DNA of 64,000 bases from NCBI GenBank assembly GCA_900549955.1, contig URQH01000004.1, positions 46,981-110,980 of the forward strand, given 5' to 3'. Numbering within the stretch: position 1 is the stretch's first letter; the number at the start of each line of letters is the position of its first letter. The DNA comes from an uncultured Eubacteriales bacterium (GTDB lineage Bacteria; Bacillota; Clostridia; Christensenellales; CAG-138). Shown in pieces: positions 41,990 to 50,598 of this stretch. The notes under the pieces were generated by a model that had not been told where the DNA came from, did no database searches, and was given only the letters and a program-made list of their open reading frames with translations. The position numbers and the translations under genes are program-made.

Positions 41990-43204
41990 ATGTATACGGC
42001 GCAAGAGGTCATGGAGTATGTACAGGCAGAAGATGTAAAGTTTCTACGACTCGCATTTTGCGACGTGTTTGGCGAGCAGAAAAACATCTCCATCATGCCC
42101 GAAGAACTGCAGCGCGCGTTTGAGGACGGTATTTCTTTTGATGCATCTGCAATCGCAGGCTTTGGAAGCGAAGAAAAATCCGACTTGCTGCTGTTTCCCG
42201 ATGCCTCCACGCTGTGCGTGTTGCCCTGGCGCCCTGCGCAGGGCCGGGTTGTGCGGCTGTTCTGCGACATTCGCCGGCCCGACGGTACGACATTTGAGCT
42301 CGACGGCCGCCGCATTTTAAAACAAGCGGCGGATACCGTGCGCGATGCAGGATACGCCTGTGACTTTGGCGCGGAATTCGAGTTTTACCTGTTCCGAACT
42401 GACGAAATGGGAGAACCGACCGACGTGCCCTTTGATCGAGCCGGATATATGGACATTGCACCGCTTGACCGCGGCGAAAACGTGCGCAGGGAAATCTGTC
42501 TGACGCTTTCTGAGATGGGCATTCATCCTGAAAGCTCTCATCACGAAGAAGGTCCGGGGCAACATGAAATTGACTTCCGTTACAGCGATCCGCTCCGTGC
42601 TGCGGACAACGCCGTCACGTTCCGCTCGGTGGTTCGCACGCTCGCAGCGCGCAATGGTCTGTACGCCTCCTTTGATCCCAAACCCTTGCCGGATCACAGC
42701 GGCAACGGCATGCACGTCAACATCTCCTTGCACGACAAAAGCGGGGCGGAGCACACACGCGATGCGTTTATGGCCGGCATTTTGGCGCACGTGCGGGAAC
42801 TGACGGTGTTCTTCAACCGTACCGCTGAGTCCTATCGCAGGCTGGGGGAACAGAAGGCACCGAAATACATCACCTGGTCGCCGGAAAACCGGTCCCAACT
42901 GATCCGCATTCCGGCGGCAAAGGGCGAATATCGACGCATTGAGCTGCGGTCGCCCGACGCGCTCGCCAACTCCTATCTGACCTACGCCCTGCTTATCCAC
43001 GCCGGATTGGATGGTATACGCCGCGGACTCTGCCCGCCGCCTCCAACCAACCTCAACCTGTATCGCGCCGAACGCTCCATCACCGATCAGCTGAGCATGC
43101 TGCCGGAAACCCTGGAGGAAGCGCGCCTTGCCGCGTCACAGAGTGAATGGCTCGCCGGTCTTTTACCGTCCGAGTTGCTGCGCGCATATGGCGTCGGCCA
43201 GTGA
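41990..43204 (+). CDS. Type I glutamine synthetase, C-terminally short
   Basis: The 404-residue protein has the GSI beta-grasp domain (VKFLRLAFCDVFGEQKN) and catalytic signatures PGQHEIDFRYSDPLRAADN, GNGMHVNISLHD and NRSQLIRIPAA. It ends at LLRAYGVGQ, roughly 35 residues earlier than usual GSI, so the region with the W-E...Y end is absent. Activity is likely but the altered end may affect assembly of the dodecamer or feedback control. It shares the operon with the split glutamate synthase, so one transcript would give a complete GS-GOGAT cycle. Confidence 0.9.
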   Translation: MYTAQEVMEYVQAEDVKFLRLAFCDVFGEQKNISIMPEELQRAFEDGISFDASAIAGFGSEEKSDLLLFPDASTLCVLPWRPAQGRVVRLFCDIRRPDGTTFELDGRRILKQAADTVRDAGYACDFGAEFEFYLFRTDEMGEPTDVPFDRAGYMDIAPLDRGENVRREICLTLSEMGIHPESSHHEEGPGQHEIDFRYSDPLRAADNAVTFRSVVRTLAARNGLYASFDPKPLPDHSGNGMHVNISLHDKSGAEHTRDAFMAGILAHVRELTVFFNRTAESYRRLGEQKAPKYITWSPENRSQLIRIPAAKGEYRRIELRSPDALANSYLTYALLIHAGLDGIRRGLCPPPPTNLNLYRAERSITDQLSMLPETLEEARLAASQSEWLAGLLPSELLRAYGVGQ

Positions 43205-43247
43205 AGCGCCGACACACTCTGCGTGCAACGGACGAAAGGGGTAGGGG

Positions 43248-43835
43248 ATGCTGATCGACAGATCGCCGCAGCGCGTATTGATTGCGTCCGGCTCGGAAAA
43301 GAGCGCCGGACTGTTCTCCGGGCTGCTCGCCTCACTGCGATGTCGGGATACGGTGTCCGTCAGCAGTGCGGGAGAGGCCAAACGCCTGTGCCTGCAAACG
43401 TCATATGATATCATTATCATCAACACGCCATTGTCCGATGAGTTTGGAACACAGCTGGCCCTGGACCTGTCCGGCAACACGGGCGCCGGCATTATGTTGC
43501 TGGTCAAGAGCGAGCACTATGAACAGATCGCATTTCGGGTGGAAGAATATGGCGTGTTGACGCTGCCAAAGCCCATCCATGCGCAGCAACTGAGCCAGGG
43601 GTTGCACATGCTTCTGGCCGTGCGGGCACGTCTGCGCGCTTTGGAACGAAAAAATGAGAGTCTGCGTGCAAAGATGGATGAAATCCGCATCGTCAACCGT
43701 GCAAAGTGGGTGTTAATTACGCAGCTGAAGATGGACGAAGCGCAGGCGCATCATTACATCGAACGGCAGGCAATGGACACGCGTACGTCGCGCCGCGAGG
43801 TAGCGGAAAGCGTCATAAAAACATACGAAAGCTGA
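43248..43835 (+). CDS. ANTAR-domain response regulator (NitR-like antiterminator)
   Basis: The 195-residue protein has a receiver-like domain (1-115), a short coiled coil (about 118-140) and a C-terminal ANTAR RNA-binding domain (about 140-192; AKWVLITQLKMDEAQAHHYI, TSRREVAESVI). In the receiver the phospho-acceptor Asp is Asn (IIIINTPL, N59) and the acidic pair after strand 1 is missing, while Lys (LPKPI) is kept. It therefore probably works without phosphorylation. Clostridial glnA loci are known to carry such NitR regulators. Likely targets are the glnA and glt leaders here. Confidence 0.85.
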   Translation: MLIDRSPQRVLIASGSEKSAGLFSGLLASLRCRDTVSVSSAGEAKRLCLQTSYDIIIINTPLSDEFGTQLALDLSGNTGAGIMLLVKSEHYEQIAFRVEEYGVLTLPKPIHAQQLSQGLHMLLAVRARLRALERKNESLRAKMDEIRIVNRAKWVLITQLKMDEAQAHHYIERQAMDTRTSRREVAESVIKTYES

Positions 43836-43900
43836 GAACGGCGTGGCGGTAGCGCGACATCGCCGCTGTGCACAACATTCCGGGAAAGGAACGGGGGTCA

Positions 43901-44914
43901 ATGAATTGGAAGGTCGAACCATTCGGAGAGTTGGATGGACGGCCGGTAGAACAAATTACCCTTAAAAATAGTGCGCAGTGCAGCATGCAACTACTTGCCT
44001 ATGGCGCGACTTTGCGCTCATTTGTGCTGCCAAGCGGCTTGGATGTGTGCCTGGGGTATGACACACTGGATGCGTACCGAACAAGCGACGGCTATCTGGG
44101 CGCTACGATTGGCCGGAACAGCAACCGCATTGGCGGAGCATGGATGGAACTGGATGGGCACAGATTCCGCCTCACAAGCAATGAAGGGCGCAACCAGTTG
44201 CACGGCGGCTATCGCGGCTTCCACGCACATCTGTGGGAGTTCGAAATACTGGAGAACGCTGTGCGCTTTTCGCGCGTGTCGCCGGACGGGGAGGAGGGAT
44301 ATCCCGGGACGGTGCAGGCCGCAGTCACCTACCAGCTGCTTGACGACGGATTTGCAATCGAATATGCGGCCGAGACCGACCGCGACACGCTTGTCAACCT
44401 GACAAACCATAGCTATTTTAACCTTGCGGGCCATGGCAACGGCACCGTTCTAGACCATATTCTTCAAATGCCGGCAGCAACGCAGTTCCTTCCGGTCGAT
44501 GCAGAAAAGATCCCAATTGGGCTACTTGCGCCTGTGACCGGAACGGCGTTGGATTTTTTGGAGCCGCACGCCATTGGAAGTCGCACAGACGGCGCGCTGG
44601 TATTGCGCCCGGGCGATTACGATCACGCGTACGCGCTGTGCGGAAGCGGCGATCGTCCGGTCGCGAACCTGTACTGCCCGCGCACCGGCGTAGCTTTAAC
44701 GGTTCGCACCAACATGGACAGCGTACAGCTGTATACGGCTGGCGGCCTTGCGCAGCGCCCCGGGAAACACGGCGCCGGATATGGGCCATTTTCGGGCATC
44801 TGTCTGGAAACCCAGCGGTACCCAAACGCCATACAGGTACCCGCATTTCCCTCTCCACTACTGCGTGCCGGAGAGCGATATCTGCACCGGTCGTCCTTCC
44901 GATTTTGCTGGTGA
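43901..44914 (+). CDS. galM: Aldose 1-epimerase
   Basis: The 337-residue protein interconverts alpha and beta anomers of aldoses. Family blocks are visible: ATIGRNSNRIGGA, LHGGYRGFH, NLTNHSYFNLAGHG (catalytic His), PVTGTALDF and ICLETQRYPNAIQ with the catalytic Glu. Start at ATG 43901 after a GGAAAGGAACGGGGG stretch. It lies 65 bases after the ANTAR gene on the same strand and may be read from the glt operon, although the function is unrelated. It converges with the DUF1667 gene with only 18 bases between stops. Confidence 0.92.
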   Translation: MNWKVEPFGELDGRPVEQITLKNSAQCSMQLLAYGATLRSFVLPSGLDVCLGYDTLDAYRTSDGYLGATIGRNSNRIGGAWMELDGHRFRLTSNEGRNQLHGGYRGFHAHLWEFEILENAVRFSRVSPDGEEGYPGTVQAAVTYQLLDDGFAIEYAAETDRDTLVNLTNHSYFNLAGHGNGTVLDHILQMPAATQFLPVDAEKIPIGLLAPVTGTALDFLEPHAIGSRTDGALVLRPGDYDHAYALCGSGDRPVANLYCPRTGVALTVRTNMDSVQLYTAGGLAQRPGKHGAGYGPFSGICLETQRYPNAIQVPAFPSPLLRAGERYLHRSSFRFCW

Positions 44915-44932
44915 CGGGTGACGGGGAACCAA

Positions 44933-45289
44933 CTAAACTGTTCGCTCCTGTGTAGCCAGAATGTCCACGTCCGTGCCGCAAACGCCGTTGAGCACCGTCT
45001 GCCCGACGCGAACCGGAGGGACGACGGTATGCGCTGCAATTTCAGACAGACATGCAAAGATGAGCCGCTTGTCAATAGGGCGACTTGTTTTGACGGCGAG
45101 CGGCACGCGGGATCCAGCCACCGGGCAGAGCGCTGTCACCATTCGCTTTGGCGCGGTCAATTCCTCCTTGGCATAACGAAGCCCGACGTTGCAGGAATAT
45201 CCCTCTACGTCCGTGACGGCGCCATCGTTCCATTCGGCAGTAATGCGGCAACCCATCGGGCAGCCAATGCAGGTCAATTCCCGTTTCAT
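44933..45289 (-). CDS. DUF1667 domain-containing protein
   Basis: The 118-residue protein begins with a Cys motif (CIGCPMGCRI) and has two further Cys (YSCNVG and TALCPV), consistent with an Fe-S or metal site. DUF1667 genes commonly follow GlpA/GlpO-type dehydrogenases, and here the start overlaps the end of the FAD oxidoreductase by four bases. It probably serves as an electron-transfer partner of that complex; this role is inferred from context. Confidence 0.88.
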   Translation of the reverse strand: MKRELTCIGCPMGCRITAEWNDGAVTDVEGYSCNVGLRYAKEELTAPKRMVTALCPVAGSRVPLAVKTSRPIDKRLIFACLSEIAAHTVVPPVRVGQTVLNGVCGTDVDILATQERTV

Positions 45290-46551
45290 GCATCTTTCCC
45301 TTCCATCGTTACACAGATCTCCGCTGCATCCGGCAGCGCCATGAAGGCTTCTTTTGCAAGCTTCAGCGTGACCATTTCTCCCGGCGTGAAAATCCGCGCT
45401 TTCTTCTGCTGAAGCGTCTGCGCGCCGGAGCGCACCAATACGCTGGCGTCACGATACACGCCGTTCGGGCGAAACATCAGCGAAACATCGCCTTCCGGTT
45501 CTGCGGAAACCACCTGCGGAACTATTGCGGAAACGCCCAAGCCAGCGCGCACGGGCAGCACACGGCTGCTTGGCGGCAGCACCCCCAACGCAAAGCGTGC
45601 GGCATTCTTGCCGGCCAAGGCAGCTTCTTTCGAGACGTGATCCACCAGATCGTGAACATGCAGCACGTTGCCACAGGAAAAGATGCCGGGTACCACAGTC
45701 TGCAACCGTTCGTCGACGACGGCGCCGCCGGTGGCAGGGGACAACGTGACGCCCGCCATAACGGAGAGCTCGTTTTCCGGAATCAGTCCGACCGAAAGCA
45801 GCAACGTATCGCAGGCGATGTAGCGCTCGCTCCCGGCAATCGGGCGGCGGGCATCATCTACCTCCGCAATCGTCACCCCTTCCAGTCGTTCACGTCCATG
45901 GATGTCGGTGACGGTATGGCGCAGCAACAGAGGGATATCAAAATCATCCAGGCACTGCACAATGTTGCGCTTGAGCCCGGCAGAATATGGCATCAGTTCG
46001 ACGCAGGCTTTCACTTCGGCGCCCACAAACGTCATGCGGCGGGCCATGATGAGACCAATGTCCCCGCTGCCCAGGATGACGACGCGCCTGCCCGGCATGA
46101 GCCCCTCCAGATTCACCAATCGTTGCGCCGTGCCCGCCGTATAGATGCCTGCACAGCGCCATCCGGGCGTTCCCAACGCGCCGCGCGGACGTTCGCGGCA
46201 ACCCATGGCCAGCACGACAGCCTTTGCCTGCAACTGTTCCAGGCCCCTGTCCCTGGAGACGCAGGTCAGTGTGCGCTCGCGTGAAAGAGATAACACCGTC
46301 GTGCCACACTGAACGGGAATGTCGGCGTCTATGACGCGATCGATGAACCGCTGTGCATACTCGGGGCCGGTCAACTCTTCCTGGAACGTATGCAGGCCAA
46401 AGCCACTGTGAATGCACTGACGCAAAATGCCGCCCAAATGCGGTTCCCTCTCCAAAATGAGCAGATTTTTGCATCCCGCGTCCCGTGCGGCCAAAGCCGC
46501 CGCCAGCCCTGCGGGGCCACCGCCAATGACGACCAGATCGACTTCACGCAT
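45286..46551 (-). CDS. FAD/NAD(P)-dependent oxidoreductase of the glycerol operon
   Basis: The 421-residue flavoprotein has the FAD motif VDLVVIGGGPAGLAAALAA, the Cys-containing GGILRQCIHSGFG segment, a second dinucleotide-binding motif VVILGSGDIGLIMARR and GIFSCGNVLHVHDLVD near the C-terminus. It is of the type found between glpA-like and DUF1667 genes and should transfer electrons from glycerol-3-phosphate oxidation. Start ATG 46551 overlaps the upstream gene by eight bases; upstream open frame is a shadow of that gene. Confidence 0.85.
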   Translation of the reverse strand: MREVDLVVIGGGPAGLAAALAARDAGCKNLLILEREPHLGGILRQCIHSGFGLHTFQEELTGPEYAQRFIDRVIDADIPVQCGTTVLSLSRERTLTCVSRDRGLEQLQAKAVVLAMGCRERPRGALGTPGWRCAGIYTAGTAQRLVNLEGLMPGRRVVILGSGDIGLIMARRMTFVGAEVKACVELMPYSAGLKRNIVQCLDDFDIPLLLRHTVTDIHGRERLEGVTIAEVDDARRPIAGSERYIACDTLLLSVGLIPENELSVMAGVTLSPATGGAVVDERLQTVVPGIFSCGNVLHVHDLVDHVSKEAALAGKNAARFALGVLPPSSRVLPVRAGLGVSAIVPQVVSAEPEGDVSLMFRPNGVYRDASVLVRSGAQTLQQKKARIFTPGEMVTLKLAKEAFMALPDAAEICVTMEGKDA

Positions 46552-48001
46552 CCGGCTCGTCCTCCTGTTCAAAGAGATAGTGCTCCAGTAGACGGGAGTC
46601 ACCGCCGCATTTTGTAATTTCCAGCGGGGAAACCCCCAGTTCTTCTGCCAGGATTTCCAATGTACGCGGCAGACAGAAACCTGCCTGACATCGTCCCATT
46701 CCTGCGCGCGTGCGGCGCTTAACCCCGTCCAGCGTGCGTGCGCCCACCGGGCGGCGAATCGCCTCACGAATTTCCGCCTCCGTCACCATTTCGCAACGGC
46801 ATACAATTTGCCCATACGCAGGGTCTTGCGCAATCAACTGCGCGCGTGCTGCATTGCTGAGCGAGCGGAATTTTGGAATGGCGGTGCGCAACGGTGAGAA
46901 GGCGGGGTTTTGCGGCAGACGCAGGCGGTCCGCAATCTCTTCTGCCAGCAACCGGCCAATAGCCGGCGCGCTTGACAGTCCGGGCGATTCGATCCCCGCA
47001 GCGTCGAAAAAACGCTCCGCATCCGCAACTTCTCCAAGCACAAAGTCATCCCTGTCGCAGTGTGCACGCAAACCCGCAAACGTCGTGATCGCGCCGCGCA
47101 CAGGAAGCTCCGGCCAGGTACGCCTGGCGGCAGACAACACGCGGGACAGCCCGTCCGCAGTGGTGCGCGTATCGGTCTTGTCCTCGATGTCGTCGGCCGT
47201 CGGACCGATCAGCATCGTCCCTTCCACCGTAGGTGTGACGACCACGCCCTTGCCCATTTGAGTCGGCAGCTGAAACACTGTTGCGTGAAACGTGTTTTGA
47301 TAGCTCTTGTCCAGCAGGTAATATTCCCCGCGCCGCGGCCGGATCTCCAAGCGGTCAGCGGAGACCAGGTTGTGCAACACGTCCGAGTAAACGCCCGCAC
47401 AATTCACAATGGCGCGCGCAAAAAACTCGCCACGGCTGCTGGACACACGCCAGTTGACGCCGTCGGAACTGCGGCAGATGTCCGTCACGCAGGCATTTCG
47501 CAGAAAGCGTACGCCGTTGTGCGCAGCATTTTCGGCATATGCCTGCGTCAGTTCATACGGGCAACAGATGCCACCCGCCTCCACGAGCAGCGCCTCGCAC
47601 GCCTCCGAACTCAGATTTGGTTCCCTTCGGCGCAGTTCGTCGCGGCCGATGAGAGAAAGTCCCTGTACGCCATTGGTCCGGCCGCGGGCCAGCAGCATTT
47701 CCAGGGTCTCATGCCCCTCCGGTGAAAAGGATACGACGAGCGAAGTGTTGCGCAGAAACGGGACGTCCAGTTCACCGCAGATTTCAGGATACATGCGGTT
47801 GCCCTGTACGTTGTACTTTGCCTTGTTTGTGCCCGGCAAGGCGTCATAACCACCGTGCACAATCGCTGTGTTCGCCTTACTCTGCCCGTTGCAGATGTCG
47901 GCAGTCTTTTCCAACAGCAATATGTCGGCGCAATAGCGCGAAAGTTCCCGCGCCACCGCACAGCCGACCACGCCGCCGCCAATGATGATTACATCCAGCA
48001 T
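46544..48001 (-). CDS. FAD-dependent glycerol-3-phosphate dehydrogenase-like protein (GlpA/GlpO type)
   Basis: The 485-residue protein has an N-terminal FAD motif (DVIIIGGGVVGCAVARELS), the DAO fold, and a C-terminal BFD-like [2Fe-2S] domain (IVCRCEMVTEAEI...GMGRCQAGFC). It should oxidise glycerol-3-phosphate to dihydroxyacetone phosphate. Start at 48001 by the family N-terminus. It lies 86 bases downstream of glpK and overlaps the FAD oxidoreductase gene. Confidence 0.87.
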   Translation of the reverse strand: MLDVIIIGGGVVGCAVARELSRYCADILLLEKTADICNGQSKANTAIVHGGYDALPGTNKAKYNVQGNRMYPEICGELDVPFLRNTSLVVSFSPEGHETLEMLLARGRTNGVQGLSLIGRDELRRREPNLSSEACEALLVEAGGICCPYELTQAYAENAAHNGVRFLRNACVTDICRSSDGVNWRVSSSRGEFFARAIVNCAGVYSDVLHNLVSADRLEIRPRRGEYYLLDKSYQNTFHATVFQLPTQMGKGVVVTPTVEGTMLIGPTADDIEDKTDTRTTADGLSRVLSAARRTWPELPVRGAITTFAGLRAHCDRDDFVLGEVADAERFFDAAGIESPGLSSAPAIGRLLAEEIADRLRLPQNPAFSPLRTAIPKFRSLSNAARAQLIAQDPAYGQIVCRCEMVTEAEIREAIRRPVGARTLDGVKRRTRAGMGRCQAGFCLPRTLEILAEELGVSPLEITKCGGDSRLLEHYLFEQEDEPDA

Positions 48002-48087
48002 ATCACACCGATCCCCCGGTGGGGGTCCTTCCCGGCACGCCAGATTTACCGGCGCCGCCTGACTATTTTCCCAAATCAAACCGCGGC

Positions 48088-49581
48088 TTATGCATGTGCC
48101 CAGCCATAGGCACAACGAACCGCCTTTTCCCAGCCATAGATCCGTTCACTGCGCTCCGCATCCCCCATAACTGGTTCAAAGACGCGCGGCGTCTCAATGT
48201 TGCGCCGCAACGCGTCAAAGCCGCTCCAGAAGCCAACAGCCAATCCGGCCAAATATGCCGCTCCCAGTGCCGTCGTCTCCGTACAGGCGGGACGGAGAAC
48301 CGGCGCGCCGATGATGTCTGCCTGAAACTGCATGAGAAAATTGTTGGCGCTGGCGCCACCGTCCGCGCGGAGCGCCGCAAGACGAATGCCGGAGTCTTCC
48401 TGCATGGCACGTAGCACATCGCCCGTTTGATAGGCGAGCGACTCCAGCGTAGCGCGCACGATGTGATCTCGGTTCACACCGCGTGTCAATCCTACAATGC
48501 AGCCGCGTGCATATTGATCCCAGTGCGGCGCGCCAAGGCCGACAAATGCCGGCACGACGAAACACCCCGCTGTGTCCGGGACGCGCCTTGCACAGTCTTC
48601 CGACTCGCCAGCCGTGCGGATGAGTTGCATCTCATCCCGAAGCCATTGGATGGCGGCGCCAGCAATAAACACAGAGCCTTCGAGCGCATATTGCACGCGC
48701 CCGTCTATTCCCCAGGCAATGGTGGTTACTAGCCCGTGCTGAGAGACGATGGGCGTTTCGCCCGTGTTCATGAGCAGAAAGCAACCCGTGCCATACGTAT
48801 TTTTAGCTTCACCAGAAGAAAAGCACGTCTGTCCGAACAGGGCGGACTGCTGGTCGCCCGCCGCACCGGCAATCGGTATGGATGCGCCAAACAGGGCAGG
48901 GTCGGTCTCCCCATACACGCCGGAAGAGGGGCGCACTTCCGGCAACATGTAGCGGGGGATCTGCAACTCCCGCAGTAAATCCTCGTCCCACTGAAGCGAA
49001 TGGATGTTGAACAGCATCGTGCGCGAGGCGTTGGAATAGTCCGTTACGTGGACACGACCACCCGTCAGCTTCCAGATTAACCAGCTGTCTACCGTTCCAA
49101 AGAGGAGCTCGCCGCGCTCAGCCCGGATTCGTGCACCCGGGATATTTTCCAAAATCCACCGTAGCTTTGTACCGGAGAAATAGGCATCCAGCAGCAGTCC
49201 GGTCTTGGCACGGATCGTGTCCGACAAGCCTGACACCTTGAGCGCGTCGCAATACGCCGCCGTACGACGGCACTGCCATACGATAGCGGGCGCAACCGGT
49301 TCGCCGGTGCGCCTGTCCCACACAATCGTCGTTTCTCTCTGATTGGTAATGCCAATTGCCGCAATATCGTCCGGCATAGCCCCGACCTGCGTCATGGCCT
49401 CGCGCGCAACTGCAAGCTGTGTCTCCCAAATCTCGTTGGCGTCGTGTTCCACCCAGCCTGGTGCTGGATAGTATTGGGGGAATTCTTGCTGCGCGATGCT
49501 GCACATTCGTCCCTGCCGGTCAAACAGAATGCAGCGATTGCTCGTCGTTCCTGCGTCGAGCGCCATCATATAGGTTGCCAT
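48088..49581 (-). CDS. glpK: Glycerol kinase
   Basis: The 497-residue FGGY kinase phosphorylates glycerol. N-terminal ALDAGTTSNRCILFD, ITNQRETTIVWDR and the ATP-binding GDQQSALFGQ and LRADGGASANNFLMQ blocks are typical. Start ATG 49581 has GAGGGGG upstream. It heads the glpK-glpA/O-oxidoreductase-DUF1667 operon, so glycerol is converted to dihydroxyacetone phosphate. No uptake facilitator is encoded here. Confidence 0.95.
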   Translation of the reverse strand: MATYMMALDAGTTSNRCILFDRQGRMCSIAQQEFPQYYPAPGWVEHDANEIWETQLAVAREAMTQVGAMPDDIAAIGITNQRETTIVWDRRTGEPVAPAIVWQCRRTAAYCDALKVSGLSDTIRAKTGLLLDAYFSGTKLRWILENIPGARIRAERGELLFGTVDSWLIWKLTGGRVHVTDYSNASRTMLFNIHSLQWDEDLLRELQIPRYMLPEVRPSSGVYGETDPALFGASIPIAGAAGDQQSALFGQTCFSSGEAKNTYGTGCFLLMNTGETPIVSQHGLVTTIAWGIDGRVQYALEGSVFIAGAAIQWLRDEMQLIRTAGESEDCARRVPDTAGCFVVPAFVGLGAPHWDQYARGCIVGLTRGVNRDHIVRATLESLAYQTGDVLRAMQEDSGIRLAALRADGGASANNFLMQFQADIIGAPVLRPACTETTALGAAYLAGLAVGFWSGFDALRRNIETPRVFEPVMGDAERSERIYGWEKAVRCAYGWAHA

Positions 49582-49614
49582 AGCGCAGTCCCCCTCATAA
49601 CTTACTGTATGCTC

Positions 49615-49643
49615 ATTATAAGTCTTGGCCCCAAAAGTGGCAA
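49615..49643 (-). promoter_or_regulatory. Promoter of the glycerol operon
   Basis: Minus strand: TTGCCA (49643-49638), 17 bases, TATAAT (49620-49615). Confidence 0.6.
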
Positions 49644-49665
49644 GGACTCTTGTGCGTTTGAGGGA

Positions 49666-49695
49666 TTGCCTTTTGCCGCTTACCAAGCATATAAT
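49666..49695 (+). promoter_or_regulatory. Promoter of the Nudix gene
   Basis: TTGCCT at 49666-49671, 18 bases, TATAAT at 49690-49695. It lies back to back with the glpK promoter. Confidence 0.6.
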
Positions 49696-49744
49696 ATTTA
49701 AAAATTGTGGCAAGTCCACACCGCAATCACACAAGGAGATTGAT

Positions 49745-50383
49745 ATGGAATTGCGCGACAAGCACGGGCTGACGGAACAGGAGTTTTTGAAGAACTACCG
49801 CGCGGACAAATATCCAAGGCCCTCCATGACGGCAGACATTGTGCTGTTGTCGCCGGCGAAGGAGGGGGTGGAGGCCTTGCTCATTCGGCGCGGTGGGCAC
49901 CCGTTTCTTGGTTGCTGGGCGCTGCCCGGGGGCTTTGTTGGCCCGAAAGAAAGCGTGGATGCGGCCGCAGCCCGCGAGCTGGAGGAGGAGACGCACGTGT
50001 CCGGTTTGCCGCTTCGGCCGTTGGTTCTCAGCAGCGCCCCCGGAAGAGATCCGCGGGCCTGGACCATTTCAGAAGCCTATCTTGCTGTGACAGACAGGCA
50101 GTCGTTGCCTGTTCAGGCGGGCGACGATGCCGCTGATGCGCGTTGGTTTCAGATTTCTCGCACTGGCACCCCACCGGTTATCCAACTGTCACTGACCTGC
50201 GATACGCTCTGTTTGACTGCAACACTGCACGCAAACATCACGGAGACGGCCTGCGGTCGCATTTATGATATTCGCGTCAATCAATCGGAGGGTATTGCAT
50301 TTGACCATGCCGCCATCCTGTTGCGCGCGTTGTTTGAGTGGGAACTTTGCCAGGAACGGGTGGAGGAGTCGAAGCTAACATAA
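49745..50383 (+). CDS. Nudix hydrolase
   Basis: The 212-residue protein has a complete Nudix box, GGFVGPKESVDAAAAREL followed by EEET, near residues 61-83, which binds metal and hydrolyses a nucleoside diphosphate linked to another group. The N-terminal YPRPSMTADIVLL and the C-terminal RIYDIRVNQSEGIAFDHAAIL part look like the NrtR/ADP-ribose pyrophosphatase-like group, but no winged helix is seen. Substrate unknown. AAGGAG precedes the ATG. Confidence 0.85.
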   Translation: MELRDKHGLTEQEFLKNYRADKYPRPSMTADIVLLSPAKEGVEALLIRRGGHPFLGCWALPGGFVGPKESVDAAAARELEEETHVSGLPLRPLVLSSAPGRDPRAWTISEAYLAVTDRQSLPVQAGDDAADARWFQISRTGTPPVIQLSLTCDTLCLTATLHANITETACGRIYDIRVNQSEGIAFDHAAILLRALFEWELCQERVEESKLT

Positions 50384-50437
50384 ACGAGTCGCAATGAAAT
50401 AAGCGCGATTGGACAGCACAATTTCTCATTTGCGAGT

Positions 50438-50464
50438 ACAAGGACGGTCTTTGGCCGACCTTGT
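50438..50464 (+). terminator. Possible terminator after the Nudix gene
   Basis: ACAAGG pairs with CCTTGT around an inner CGGTC/GGCCG stem; a GGAGTTTC tail follows. Moderate strength. Confidence 0.4.
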
Positions 50465-50519
50465 GGAGTTTCACTTATGCACCATAGGTATTTATTTCTG
50501 AAATCTATTGAAATGTCTA

Positions 50520-50548
50520 TTGACGCAATTTGAAACAGATTTTATACT
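50520..50548 (+). promoter_or_regulatory. Promoter of the LacI-type regulator gene
   Basis: TTGACG at 50520-50525, 17 bases, TATACT at 50543-50548; +1 near 50555. Confidence 0.65.
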
Positions 50549-50558
50549 ATATATTGGT

Positions 50559-50574
50559 ATGAGAACGCTTTCAG
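50559..50574. promoter_or_regulatory. LacI/CcpA-type operator (cre-like)
   Basis: ATGAGAACGCTTTCAG is centred on CG and matches 14 of 16 positions of the catabolite-responsive element. It starts four bases after the predicted +1, where a bound repressor would block the promoter. Either the LacI-type protein represses itself or CcpA acts here. Confidence 0.55.
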
Positions 50575-50598
50575 TTCGCAGTGAGAGGTGAATGAATT

